Positions 18,315 to 27,309 of a DNA stretch of 64,000 nt are shown piece after piece. The stretch comes from Bradyrhizobium sp. (GTDB taxonomy: Bacteria > Pseudomonadota > Alphaproteobacteria > Rhizobiales > Xanthobacteraceae), in the NCBI GenBank assembly GCA_030681365.1, contig JAUXWH010000131.1, positions 1-64,000 on the forward strand, given 5' to 3'. The notes beneath the pieces were generated by a model. It was not told where the DNA came from. It worked only from the letters and a program-made list of their open reading frames with translations, and did not search any database. Position 1 is the stretch's first letter; every line of letters starts with the position of its first letter. The position numbers and the translations under genes were made by a program.

Positions 18315-18815
18315 ATGGCATTGCGGAGTCTGTTGGCGGCTTCGGCCATCCTCGCGTTGACGGCCATTCCCGGCAACGCGCAGGAATCTCTCGTCACCTA
18401 TAAATTGCTGAGCCCGGAACTTGCGCTGGATTCCGCCCGTGCCGCCCTCGCTGAATGCCGCAAGCGCGGATATCAGGTGGCGGTCGCGGTGGTCGATCGC
18501 TTTGGCGTGACCCAGGTCATGCTGCGCGACCGCTTTGCCGGCGCGCACACTCCCACGACAGCCGCCGGCAAGGCCTGGACTGCGGCGTCCTTCCGCACCG
18601 GCACGACCGCGCTGATGGCGATCAGCCAGCCGGGCATGCCGCAAGCCGGCCTGCGCGATCTGCCGGGCGCCGTCATCCTCGGCGGCGGCATGGTCATCGA
18701 GGGTGGAGGTTCGATGGTCGGCGCCATCGGCGTTTCAGGCGCGCCAGGAGGCGACGCCGACGATGCCTGCGCCAAGGCCGGGATCGACGCGATCAGGGAC
18801 AAGCTGGATTTCTGA
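18315..18815 (+). CDS. GlcG/HbpS-family (DUF336) exported protein
   Basis: ALAECRKRGYQVAVAVVDRFGVTQVMLRDRFAGAHTPTTAAGKAWTAASF. Confidence 0.9.
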   Translation: MALRSLLAASAILALTAIPGNAQESLVTYKLLSPELALDSARAALAECRKRGYQVAVAVVDRFGVTQVMLRDRFAGAHTPTTAAGKAWTAASFRTGTTALMAISQPGMPQAGLRDLPGAVILGGGMVIEGGGSMVGAIGVSGAPGGDADDACAKAGIDAIRDKLDF

Positions 18816-18841
18816 ACCGCCCGCGCGGTCGGGAGCTTTGC

Positions 18842-19462
18842 TCAGGCCTGCTTCCTGAGCCAGTCGGGGAACGACAAGGTTTCATAACCCCTCTCCCGCA
18901 CATAACGGAACATGGCGAGAAACTCCGGAGGCTCGAGCAGTCCGGGCATGCGGACGACCTCTCGCGCCTGCCCGCGCAAGGCGGAAAGACCGGCCGGCTT
19001 CTCGGGAAAAAACTGGATCGTCGGCGTGAAGCGAACTCCATATGCTTCGCCGAGCGCCTTTTCACCCAGCTTGCGCCCATCGAAGTCCGTGACCATGCGC
19101 GATCCGATGTGGTTGAGATGCAGAATCTCGAAATTGTCGCGGATGTAACTTTCGATCTTCGGATCAGCCAGATGGACCTCGTGCATCTTCTTGCAGGAGG
19201 GGCATCCCTTGAGACCCCACATGATCGCGAAGCGCTTGCCCTTTTCGGCAGCGCCGGCGAGATCTTCGGAAAGATCGAGGAAGCTCTCCAGATACCAATC
19301 CATCTGATAGAGCCCGTCATCGCCCAGCCTGGCTTTCGCGTGACCGGGTGCGGCACTCGAGCCGAGCATCGCAAAACCAAAAGCAGCAATGGCGTGTCTT
19401 CGCGTAAGAGCGCCTTTTTGCGTCTTCAATGAAGCCTCCCCTTCACAATCCGTTTCAACCAA
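18842..19462 (-). CDS. soxW: SoxW-like periplasmic thioredoxin
   Basis: MWGLKGCPSCKKMHEVHLADPKIESYIRDNFEILHLNHIG, thioredoxin fold with CPSC. Confidence 0.88.
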   Translation of the reverse strand: MVETDCEGEASLKTQKGALTRRHAIAAFGFAMLGSSAAPGHAKARLGDDGLYQMDWYLESFLDLSEDLAGAAEKGKRFAIMWGLKGCPSCKKMHEVHLADPKIESYIRDNFEILHLNHIGSRMVTDFDGRKLGEKALGEAYGVRFTPTIQFFPEKPAGLSALRGQAREVVRMPGLLEPPEFLAMFRYVRERGYETLSFPDWLRKQA

Positions 19463-20198
19463 TCGATCCGAAGGCGGGGAATGTCTGCAGCAGCCAGCCC
19501 GCGATGCGCGGCATTGCGCCAGTCAAAAACAGAACACCGGTGAGCACAAGACCTGAGCCGATCACCTTCTCGACAAGGTTCATATGGTCGCGCATACGCG
19601 ACATCAATCGAACGAAGCGGCCGGCGAACAGCGCCGCGAGCACGAAGGGAATCCCGATGCCCAGCGCATAGAAGCCGAGCAGCGTGGCCCCGCGCGCCGC
19701 CGATCCTTCGACGCCGGCGACGATGAGGATTGCTGCGAGCACCGGCCCGACGCACGGGGTCCAGCCGAAGGCAAAAGCGAGACCCACCACATACGCACCG
19801 AGATGGCCGCCCCCCTTGCGCGAAGTCTGAAAACGGGCTTCGCGAAACAGCAGGCCGATCCTGAACACGCCAAGGAAATGCAGGCCAAGGATGAGGATGA
19901 CCAGGCCGGCGATCATTCCGAGCGTTTCGAAATGCGCGGTGACGGCCTTTCCAATCAGCGAGGCGGAAGCGCCGAGCGCGACAAATACGGTGGCAAAGCC
20001 GAGCACGAAGGCAATGGACAAACCCACCACGCGCCAATTCTGCCGCGCGACCTGTCCTTGTCCGGTTCGCGTCAGGTCGTCGAGGCTGATCCCTGCCAGA
20101 AAGCAAAGATAGGGCGGCACCAAGGGCAGGATGCAGGGCGAGAGAAACGACAGCAGCCCCGCTCCCAATGCGCTCACCAGGGAAATATTTGAAATCAC
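19455..20198 (-). CDS. soxV: SoxV/CcdA-family thiol transporter
   Basis: AGLLSFLSPCILPLVPPYLCFLAG; FGWTPCVGPVLAAIL. Confidence 0.93.
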   Translation of the reverse strand: MISNISLVSALGAGLLSFLSPCILPLVPPYLCFLAGISLDDLTRTGQGQVARQNWRVVGLSIAFVLGFATVFVALGASASLIGKAVTAHFETLGMIAGLVILILGLHFLGVFRIGLLFREARFQTSRKGGGHLGAYVVGLAFAFGWTPCVGPVLAAILIVAGVEGSAARGATLLGFYALGIGIPFVLAALFAGRFVRLMSRMRDHMNLVEKVIGSGLVLTGVLFLTGAMPRIAGWLLQTFPAFGSIG

Positions 20199-20236
20199 AG
20201 CGTTACCGGCTCTGGCCTATACATGCGAATTCGTCT

Positions 20237-20249
20237 ATATGTAGCATAT
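20237..20249. promoter_or_regulatory. Candidate SoxR operator dyad at soxV-soxS junction
   Basis: ATATG-TAG-CATAT perfect inverted repeat overlapping soxS start. Confidence 0.4.
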
Positions 20250-20679
20250 GTTTTCAGAAGCGCTCCTGAAATTTCTCCCCCTTCACCTGTTCGTGCTGGC
20301 GGCAGTGCTTTGGCCGGCGAGGTCGGATGCGGCCGAACTCCTGGTGTTCGGGCGCGATGGCTGCGTCTGGTGTCAAAGGTGGGATCGAGACGTCGGATCC
20401 AGCTATGGCAAGACCGCCGAAGCCAAGGTGCTTCCGCTACGTCACGTCAACATCGACAGGCAGGCGACATCCAGCGTCGCGCTCGCTTCGCCAGTGCGCT
20501 ACACGCCAACTTTCGTGGTGGTGGACAATGGCCGCGAGATCGGACGCATCACCGGCTACATCAACGACGACGCATTCTGGGGATTGCTGGGCACATTCGT
20601 GAGCCGGATTGAAGTTCCGCCGCTCAAGAACAATCCCAGCCAGGCAATTTCATCTTTGGACAAGTCGAAAGTACGCTGA
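20248..20679 (+). CDS. soxS: SoxS-like periplasmic thioredoxin
   Basis: LLVFGRDGCVWCQRWDRDVGSSYGKTAEAK; adjacent to soxR and soxV. Confidence 0.9.
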   Translation: MFSEALLKFLPLHLFVLAAVLWPARSDAAELLVFGRDGCVWCQRWDRDVGSSYGKTAEAKVLPLRHVNIDRQATSSVALASPVRYTPTFVVVDNGREIGRITGYINDDAFWGLLGTFVSRIEVPPLKNNPSQAISSLDKSKVR

Positions 20680-20683
20680 CGCC

Positions 20684-21061
20684 ATGACCTCGATCCTTCC
20701 AAGCGACCTCGAAACCGAATTTCGCGACGGTGCGGAGTATTCGCCCGAGCTCGATCAATTGATGCGCAAGGCGCGAAAGGCCAGCAATTTCCTGAAGGCG
20801 CTCTCGCACGAGAACCGCCTTCTGCTGCTTTGCCTGCTCGCAGAGCGCGAACGTTCGGTAACGGAGCTTGAGAACATTCTTTCCTTGCGGCAGTCCGCCG
20901 TTTCGCAGCAACTGGCGCGCCTCCGCTACGACGGCATGGTCGACACACGACGCGACGGCAAGACGATTTACTACAGTCTTGCCAACGAGGACGTGCGTCG
21001 CGTGATTTCGGTCGTTTACGACATCTTTTGCGCGACGGCGGTTGCCGACGCCAGGAAATAG
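20684..21061 (+). CDS. soxR: SoxR ArsR-family repressor
   Basis: FLKALSHENRLLLLCLLAERERSVTELENILSLRQSAVSQQLARLRYDGMVDTRRDGKTIYYSL. Confidence 0.93.
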   Translation: MTSILPSDLETEFRDGAEYSPELDQLMRKARKASNFLKALSHENRLLLLCLLAERERSVTELENILSLRQSAVSQQLARLRYDGMVDTRRDGKTIYYSLANEDVRRVISVVYDIFCATAVADARK

Positions 21062-21139
21062 ACTGCCGCGAAGCAGACGGGTGACATGGCAACTCGGCAA
21101 TTAGCCGGGCAAGTCCTGCGCCTGACCGGGAGAGACGCC

Positions 21140-22249
21140 ATGCAGAATCTGTCTGGCTGGATGCTCGCGCTGGCTGGCTTTGCCATCGGCGCGACCGCAG
21201 GATTTGCCGTACGGCACGCCAAACTGTGTTCGTTTGGGGCCATCGAAGACGCCCTGATGGGCGGCGACAGCCGTCGCTTGCGAATTTTCGGGCTGGCGCT
21301 CGGGATCGCGATCCTCGGAACACAGGCGCTGATCATCGGCGGCCTTCTCGACCCCGAACAAACAACCTACACGCTCCCGGCCCTTCCCCTGGTCGCGATC
21401 GTGATCGGCAGCGTGATGTTCGGGACCGGGATGGCGATGGTCGGGACCTGCGGCTTCGGTTCGCTGGTGCGGCTGGGGACGGGAGACCTGCGCAGCCTGA
21501 TTGTGATCCTGATCCTCGGCGTGTGCGCCTATGCGACGCTGCGCGGCGCATTCGCCAGCTTTCGCATCACGGTCCTGGAAAGCATCTCCATTGCCATGCC
21601 GGACGGCGTGCGATCCGACATGGCATCGCTTTCAATGCACGCTTTGGGATGGGATGTGCGCAGCGCGATCGCAGCGACCGCAGGAGGCGCGCTTTGCTGG
21701 CTCGCACTGGGCGACCAGAGACTCAGGCGCGCGCCACGCCTGCTGACGGCCGGAATCGTGCTTGGCCTCCTGACCATTGCAGGCTGGTTCGTGACATCGT
21801 CGTTTGCTGACGATTTCTCCGGCCCGGTCCGCCCGCAAAGCCTGACGTTCGTGTCGACGGTCGGAAAAGCGATCTATGCGGGACTTCTGAACGTCGCGAA
21901 TCTCGCGGATTTCGGTGTCGGCAGCGTGTTCGGCGTCGTCGCCGGCTCCTGGCTCGCGGCGTGGCGCGCAGACGAATTGCGATGGGAGGCCTTCGACGAT
22001 GACCACGAAATGCGGCGCCATCTTAGCGGCGCCGCTCTGATGGGAATTGGTGGAATCCTTGCCGGCGGCTGCACTATCGGTCAAGGCATCACGGCCGGAT
22101 CGATGCTGTCGCTGTCCTGGCCGTTTGCCGTAGGCAGCATGGTCCTCGGCGCATGGCTCGGCATCGCGACGCTGGTCGACAGCACGCCGAAAGAAATGCT
22201 TCGACGCGGCTGGGCTCACTTGCGCGGCAGAAACTATTTGCCGAAATAG
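21140..22249 (+). CDS. soxT: SoxT-like YeeE/YedE family permease
   Basis: FAVRHAKLCSFGAIEDALMGGD ... GTGMAMVGTCGFGSLVRLGTGDLRSL ... GGILAGGCTIGQGITAGS. Confidence 0.88.
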   Translation: MQNLSGWMLALAGFAIGATAGFAVRHAKLCSFGAIEDALMGGDSRRLRIFGLALGIAILGTQALIIGGLLDPEQTTYTLPALPLVAIVIGSVMFGTGMAMVGTCGFGSLVRLGTGDLRSLIVILILGVCAYATLRGAFASFRITVLESISIAMPDGVRSDMASLSMHALGWDVRSAIAATAGGALCWLALGDQRLRRAPRLLTAGIVLGLLTIAGWFVTSSFADDFSGPVRPQSLTFVSTVGKAIYAGLLNVANLADFGVGSVFGVVAGSWLAAWRADELRWEAFDDDHEMRRHLSGAALMGIGGILAGGCTIGQGITAGSMLSLSWPFAVGSMVLGAWLGIATLVDSTPKEMLRRGWAHLRGRNYLPK

Positions 22250-22346
22250 GAACTGCTCATGGCGACAGCCGGGCGTTTTCGACCAAGGCAGCGGCCCCTT
22301 CACGAAGGTCTGCCGTCTGGGCCGGCATCCTGCGTCCGAACGGCCG

Positions 22347-23492
22347 CTACAGGGAGCGCGCGATCAGCAGCTTCATGATTTCGTTGGTACCGCCGTAAAT
22401 CTTCTGAATGCGCGCGTCGACGAACATCCGCGATATCGGATATTCCTGCATGTAGCCGTATCCGCCGTGAAGTTGCAGGCACTCGTCGGCGGTCTCCACC
22501 TGCTTCTGCGAACACCACCACTTCGCCATCGACGCGGTGACGGTGTCGAGTTCACGGGCGATGAGACGCTCGATGCACCAGTCGACGAACACCCGCGCGA
22601 TGGTGGCTTCCGTCTTGCGCTCGGCGAGGGTGAAGGCGGTGTTCTGGAACTCGATGATCGGCTGACCGAATGCCTTGCGCTCTTTCGTGTAGTCGGTCGT
22701 CAGCCGCACCGCGCGCTCCATCGAGGCCACGGCGCCGATCGCGAGCAACAGCCGCTCCTGCGGCAATTGCTGCATCAGCTGGGCGAAGCCGCTTCCCTCC
22801 TCGCCGCCTAGCAAATTTTCGGGCGGAGCCACCGCGTTGTCGAAAAACAGCTCGGAGGTGTCGGACGCCTGCAGACCGATCTTGTCGAGGTTGCGCCCGC
22901 GCCGGAAGCCGTCATTGCCCGCGGTCTCGACCACGATCAGGGAAAGACCCTTGGCGCCCGGCCCGCCGGTGCGCGCCACCACGATGATGAGGTCGGCGGC
23001 CTGGCCGTTGGTGATGAAGGTCTTCTGGCCGTTGATCACATAATTGTTGCCCTGCTTCTTGGCGGTCGTCCGCACGCCCTGCAGGTCGGACCCGGTGCCG
23101 GGCTCGGTCATGGCGATGGCGCCGACGAACTCGCCGCTGGCCATTTTCGGCAGCCAGCGCAATTTCTGTTCCTCGGAACCGTAGTTCAGGATGTAGTGGG
23201 CGACGATGCCGCTGTGCACCGAAACCCCGGTTGTGGCTTCCGGCACCACGCTTTCGAGGTCCTCGATCACGGCGGCGTCGTAGGCGAAGCTGGCGCCAAG
23301 GCCGCCATAGGCTTCCGGCACGCTCGGCAGCAAGGCGCCCATCTCGCCCAGGGCCCGCCATGCCGAGCGATCGACCAATTTCTGCTGACGCCATTTGTCG
23401 GCGTGCGGAGCCAGATCCCTGGCGAGAAATCTGCGGAACTGATCGCGAAAAACGTCCAGCTCTTCGGTCATCCAGGAGGAACGGTAGGTCAT
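22347..23492 (-). CDS. Acyl-CoA dehydrogenase
   Basis: AITMTEPGTGSDLQG; LHGGYGYMQEYPISRMFVDARIQKIYGGTNEIMK. Confidence 0.95.
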   Translation of the reverse strand: MTYRSSWMTEELDVFRDQFRRFLARDLAPHADKWRQQKLVDRSAWRALGEMGALLPSVPEAYGGLGASFAYDAAVIEDLESVVPEATTGVSVHSGIVAHYILNYGSEEQKLRWLPKMASGEFVGAIAMTEPGTGSDLQGVRTTAKKQGNNYVINGQKTFITNGQAADLIIVVARTGGPGAKGLSLIVVETAGNDGFRRGRNLDKIGLQASDTSELFFDNAVAPPENLLGGEEGSGFAQLMQQLPQERLLLAIGAVASMERAVRLTTDYTKERKAFGQPIIEFQNTAFTLAERKTEATIARVFVDWCIERLIARELDTVTASMAKWWCSQKQVETADECLQLHGGYGYMQEYPISRMFVDARIQKIYGGTNEIMKLLIARSL

Positions 23493-23606
23493 TCGGTGTC
23501 GCCTCGCACGAGAGAATGGATGCAACAACGCGTTGCACGTCCGCAAGCCCATGTAGCGCCAGTATCCGGGGCGAGACCAGAGCTTACGACTGGATGCATC
23601 CCTGCC

Positions 23607-24434
23607 TTAAATCAGGAGGCCGCCGCCGGCGACCACGACCTGGCCGCTGATGTAGTTCGATTCCGGACTGCAGAACAGATAGACCGCGTCCGCCGCCTCC
23701 TCCGGCGTGCCGCCGCGGCCGAGCGGAATCATTCTGGCCATGTTCTCTAGCATCTGCGGCTGGACACCGACCTTGATGTCGCGCCCCGCGACATCGATGG
23801 TCTTTTGCTGGGCCTCGATCGGCTGGGTCAGCCGGGTGTTGATCAGGCCAAAGGCCACGCAATTGACGTTGACCTTGTAGCGTCCCCACTCCTTGCACAT
23901 CGTCCGCGTCAATCCGACCAGCGACGCCTTGGCCGACGAGTAGCTCGCCTGCCCGGCATTGCCGTAGAGCCCCGCGATCGACGAGATGTTGACGACCTTG
24001 CGGAACACCTCGCGGCCGGCCTCGGCTTCCTTCTTGGCCATGATCCGGATCGGCTCCGCCGCGGCGCGCAGGATGCGGAACGGCGCGACCAGATGCACAT
24101 CGAGCATGGCCTGGAACTGTTCGTCGGTCATCTTCTGGATCGTCGAGTCCCAAGTGTAACCGGCGTTGTTGACGATGATATCGAGGCCACCGAATGTCTC
24201 CATGGCGGCGCCGACGAAGCGATCGGCAAAGCCAGTCTCGGACACGCTGCCGTTGACCGCGACCGCCTCACCGCCGGCCGCTTTGATTTCGGCGGCGACC
24301 GCGTCGCCCGGCGCGGCATCGAGGTCGTTGACCACGATCCTTGCGCCCTCGCTTGCGAGCTTCATGGCAATGGCGCGGCCGATACCGCGCCCCGATCCGG
24401 TGACGAGCGCGACTTTTCCCTTGAGTTTTGACAT
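23607..24434 (-). CDS. SDR-family oxidoreductase
   Basis: GKVALVTGSGRGIGRAIAMKLASEGARIVVND; NNAGYTWDS; S..Y..K region. Confidence 0.93.
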   Translation of the reverse strand: MSKLKGKVALVTGSGRGIGRAIAMKLASEGARIVVNDLDAAPGDAVAAEIKAAGGEAVAVNGSVSETGFADRFVGAAMETFGGLDIIVNNAGYTWDSTIQKMTDEQFQAMLDVHLVAPFRILRAAAEPIRIMAKKEAEAGREVFRKVVNISSIAGLYGNAGQASYSSAKASLVGLTRTMCKEWGRYKVNVNCVAFGLINTRLTQPIEAQQKTIDVAGRDIKVGVQPQMLENMARMIPLGRGGTPEEAADAVYLFCSPESNYISGQVVVAGGGLLI

Positions 24435-24447
24435 TCGATGTTCCTGG

Positions 24448-24864
24448 TCAGAGCGCGATGATGGCTTCACCTGCGAGCTTGACCTCGCCGGTTTCGTCCT
24501 TGGTGGTCAGAGCGAGCCTGGCCCGCTTCTCGCCCTTGTCCTCGATCAGCTCGGTCACATGCCCCTCGCAGGTCAGGCGCGCGCCGAGTTGCGTGATCGC
24601 GGCGAAGCGCGTCGAGAAGGAGCGAATACGGTTCGGCGGAACCGAATCGGTCAGCGCCTGACCGAGATAGCCCATCACCAGCATGCCGTGCGAAAACACA
24701 TCCGGAAAACCCGCCGCCCTGGCGAAATCGATATCGACATGCATCGGATTATGATCACCGGAAGCACCGCAATACAGTGCCAGCGTATGACGCGTGACCG
24801 GCGGAAACGTCTTGTGAACCAGGCGGTCGCCGACCGCCGGATGGCTTGTTGCCGTGGCACTCAT
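24448..24864 (-). CDS. MaoC-like dehydratase
   Basis: LYCGASGDHNPMHVDIDFARAAGFPDVFSHGMLVMGYLGQAL hot-dog motif. Confidence 0.93.
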   Translation of the reverse strand: MSATATSHPAVGDRLVHKTFPPVTRHTLALYCGASGDHNPMHVDIDFARAAGFPDVFSHGMLVMGYLGQALTDSVPPNRIRSFSTRFAAITQLGARLTCEGHVTELIEDKGEKRARLALTTKDETGEVKLAGEAIIAL

Positions 24865-25316
24865 GCTGGCTCCTGGTTCCGCACGACGATGGTGCGCGCG
24901 GTATCGGCGACGCGAACGCCGTCCTGGTTGGTGACTTCGGTTTCGACCGCCACCATCGTCATCGCGCCGCCCTTCTTGTCGGTGACGCCGGTGACGCGCG
25001 ACTTGAAGGTCAGGGTGTCGCCGACGACGACGGGAGCATGGTAGGTAAAGCGCTGTTCGCCATGCAGGACGCGGGCAAGATCGATCTTCAATTCGGTCAG
25101 GAACTCGAATGGACGCTCGTTGTCCATCATCTCCAGACAGAACAGATAGGTCGGCGGCACCGGCGTGCCGGCATAGCCATGCGCCCGCGCGGCCTGCTCG
25201 TCGCGGTAGATAGGATTCTGCTCGGCGAGCGTGTTGAGGAAGTAGCGCAGGCGCCCGGGCTCGACGCGCGCGGTGACCGGCGTAAAGCTACGCCCGACGG
25301 CGGATTGATCGACCAT
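24861..25316 (-). CDS. FAS1/MaoC N-terminal-type dehydratase
   Basis: LAEQNPIYRDEQAARAHGYAGTPVPPTYLFCLEMMD; 4-nt overlap with downstream MaoC gene. Confidence 0.88.
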   Translation of the reverse strand: MVDQSAVGRSFTPVTARVEPGRLRYFLNTLAEQNPIYRDEQAARAHGYAGTPVPPTYLFCLEMMDNERPFEFLTELKIDLARVLHGEQRFTYHAPVVVGDTLTFKSRVTGVTDKKGGAMTMVAVETEVTNQDGVRVADTARTIVVRNQEPA

Positions 25317-25325
25317 GGTGCTTCC

Positions 25326-26510
25326 TTACGCGCGCTCGTACAGCGTCACCACGCAGGCGCCGCCGAGGCCGAGATTATGCTGCAATCCCAATCGCGCGCC
25401 ATCGACCTGGGTGGCGTCTGCGGTGCCCCGCAATTGACGGGTCAGCTCGTAGCATTGCGCCAATCCAGTAGCGCCCAGCGGATGCCCCTTCGACAGCAGC
25501 CCGCCGGAGGGATTGGTGACGAACCTGCCGCCATAGGTGTTGTCGCCATCCTCGATGAATTTCGCAGCGCCGCCCTCGGGACAGAGTCCCAGGGCCTCGT
25601 AGGTGATCAGCTCGTTCTGCGCGAAGCAGTCGTGCAGCTCGACCACGTCGAGATCCTGCGGGCCGACACCGGCGGCCTCGTAGACGCTGTTCGCCGCGGC
25701 GCGCGCCATGTCGAAGCCGACGACCTGCATCATGTCGCCGGCGCCGAAGGTGGAAGGCGTGTCCGTCGTCATCGCCTGGGCGGCGATGCGAACGTCTTTG
25801 CGCAACCCGTGCCGGCTGGCAAACTTCCCAGAAACGAGCACCGCGGCCGCGCCGCCGCAGGTCGGCGGACACGCCATCAGCCGCGTCATCACGCCCGGCC
25901 AGATCACCTGATCGTTCATGACGTCATCGGCTGTGACTTCCTTCCGAAACAACGCCAGCGGATTGTTCTTGGCATGGCGGCTCGCCTTGGCGCGGACCTT
26001 GGCAAAGGCCTGCAGCGGAGTGCCATGCTTCTTCATGTGACTGAGGCCGGCGCCGCCGAAATAGCGCAGGGCCAATGGAATGCCGGGCGCATCGACGAGC
26101 TGGTCGGCGGCCGCATCGAAATCATCGAACGCGCTCGGCCGGTCGGTAAAGACGGCGCCCAGCGCGCCTGGCTTCATTTGCTCGAAACCGAGCGCCAGCA
26201 CGCAATCGGCGGCGCCGGATTCGATGGCCTGCCGCGCCAGAAACAACGCCGTCGAACCGGTGGAGCAGTTGTTATTGACGTTGACGATCGGAATGCCGGT
26301 CATGCCGACCGGGTACAGCGCGCGCTGCCCGCAGGTGGAATCGCCGTAGACGTAACCGACATAGGCCTGCTGGATCAGACTGTAATCCAGTCCGGCATCG
26401 CCGAGCGCCAGCTTCACCGCCTCGGCACCCATCACATGATACGGCGCGTTGGCGCCCGGCTTGGCGAACGGGATCATGCCGACACCGGCAACATAGGCGC
26501 GAGATGACAT
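25326..26510 (-). CDS. Thiolase-family / lipid-transfer-like protein
   Basis: VNVNNNCSTGSTALFLARQAIESGAADCVLALGFEQM; NPSGGLLSKGHPLGATGLAQCYELTRQLRG. Confidence 0.93.
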   Translation of the reverse strand: MSSRAYVAGVGMIPFAKPGANAPYHVMGAEAVKLALGDAGLDYSLIQQAYVGYVYGDSTCGQRALYPVGMTGIPIVNVNNNCSTGSTALFLARQAIESGAADCVLALGFEQMKPGALGAVFTDRPSAFDDFDAAADQLVDAPGIPLALRYFGGAGLSHMKKHGTPLQAFAKVRAKASRHAKNNPLALFRKEVTADDVMNDQVIWPGVMTRLMACPPTCGGAAAVLVSGKFASRHGLRKDVRIAAQAMTTDTPSTFGAGDMMQVVGFDMARAAANSVYEAAGVGPQDLDVVELHDCFAQNELITYEALGLCPEGGAAKFIEDGDNTYGGRFVTNPSGGLLSKGHPLGATGLAQCYELTRQLRGTADATQVDGARLGLQHNLGLGGACVVTLYERA

Positions 26511-26524
26511 GGGAGCCTCCGTAC

Positions 26525-26559
26525 ATTACCAATTGGACTTTATCTTTCCGACGGGTAAT
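26525..26559. promoter_or_regulatory. Candidate TetR operator region
   Basis: ATTACC...GGTAAT inverted repeat and CCAATTGG palindrome between divergent thiolase and tetR genes. Confidence 0.35.
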
Positions 26560-26616
26560 ATACGTCGAAGCAGGCTCGAGTCAACGCAAGCCAATGCAGG
26601 ACAGACGGAAGACGAT

Positions 26617-27309
26617 ATGGATGCCCGGCCCCCCTCCTCCGATTCTTCCCCCTGGCTGCCGTTCGAAAGCCGTCGCCGCGCACGCGACGAGAAGCGCGAC
26701 GCCGTGCTGCGGACCGCGGTGCAATTGTTTCTCGAGCAGGGCTATCATCGCGCCACCCTGAACGAGGTTGCCGAGCGGCTGAACATCACCAAGCCGGCGC
26801 TCTACAATTACTTCCGCAGCAAGGAAGAAATCCTGTTCGAGTGCTGGGCCGTCGGGCAGGAGCGGGTCGACGGCTTCATCGCCGGGATCAACGCCCGCGG
26901 CGGCACCGGCCTCGTCAAGCTGCGGCAGTTGGTGCACGCCTATGCCGAGAACATGGCGACCGACCACGGCGCCAGCCTGGTGCGGTTCGACCAGCGCGAC
27001 CTCTCCGAGAAGAACCGGAAGATCGTACGCGCCGGCAAGAAAAGCATCGACCGGACATTTCGAAAATACATCGCCGACGGAATTGCCGACGGATCGATCA
27101 AACCGTGCGATCCCAAGATGACCGCTTTCGCCATTGCCGGCTCCCTGAACTGGATCGGTCACTGGTTCCAGCCCGACGGGGCGATGTCGGCAACAGCGAT
27201 CGCAGACGAATTCACCGACCGGCTCACCGAGGGGCTGGCGGCGCGACCACTGAAGAAGACGGCCTCAGCCGTCGCGAAGAAGAAACCATCACGAGAGGGA
27301 ATACGATGA
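26617..27309 (+). CDS. TetR/AcrR family transcriptional regulator
   Basis: RDAVLRTAVQLFLEQGYHRATLNEVAERLNITKPALYNYFRSKEEILFEC. Confidence 0.95.
   Translation: MDARPPSSDSSPWLPFESRRRARDEKRDAVLRTAVQLFLEQGYHRATLNEVAERLNITKPALYNYFRSKEEILFECWAVGQERVDGFIAGINARGGTGLVKLRQLVHAYAENMATDHGASLVRFDQRDLSEKNRKIVRAGKKSIDRTFRKYIADGIADGSIKPCDPKMTAFAIAGSLNWIGHWFQPDGAMSATAIADEFTDRLTEGLAARPLKKTASAVAKKKPSREGIR

Noticed and set aside
24846-26507. 553-aa plus-strand ORF over dehydratase/thiolase genes
   Set aside because: Shadow ORF; composition artefact
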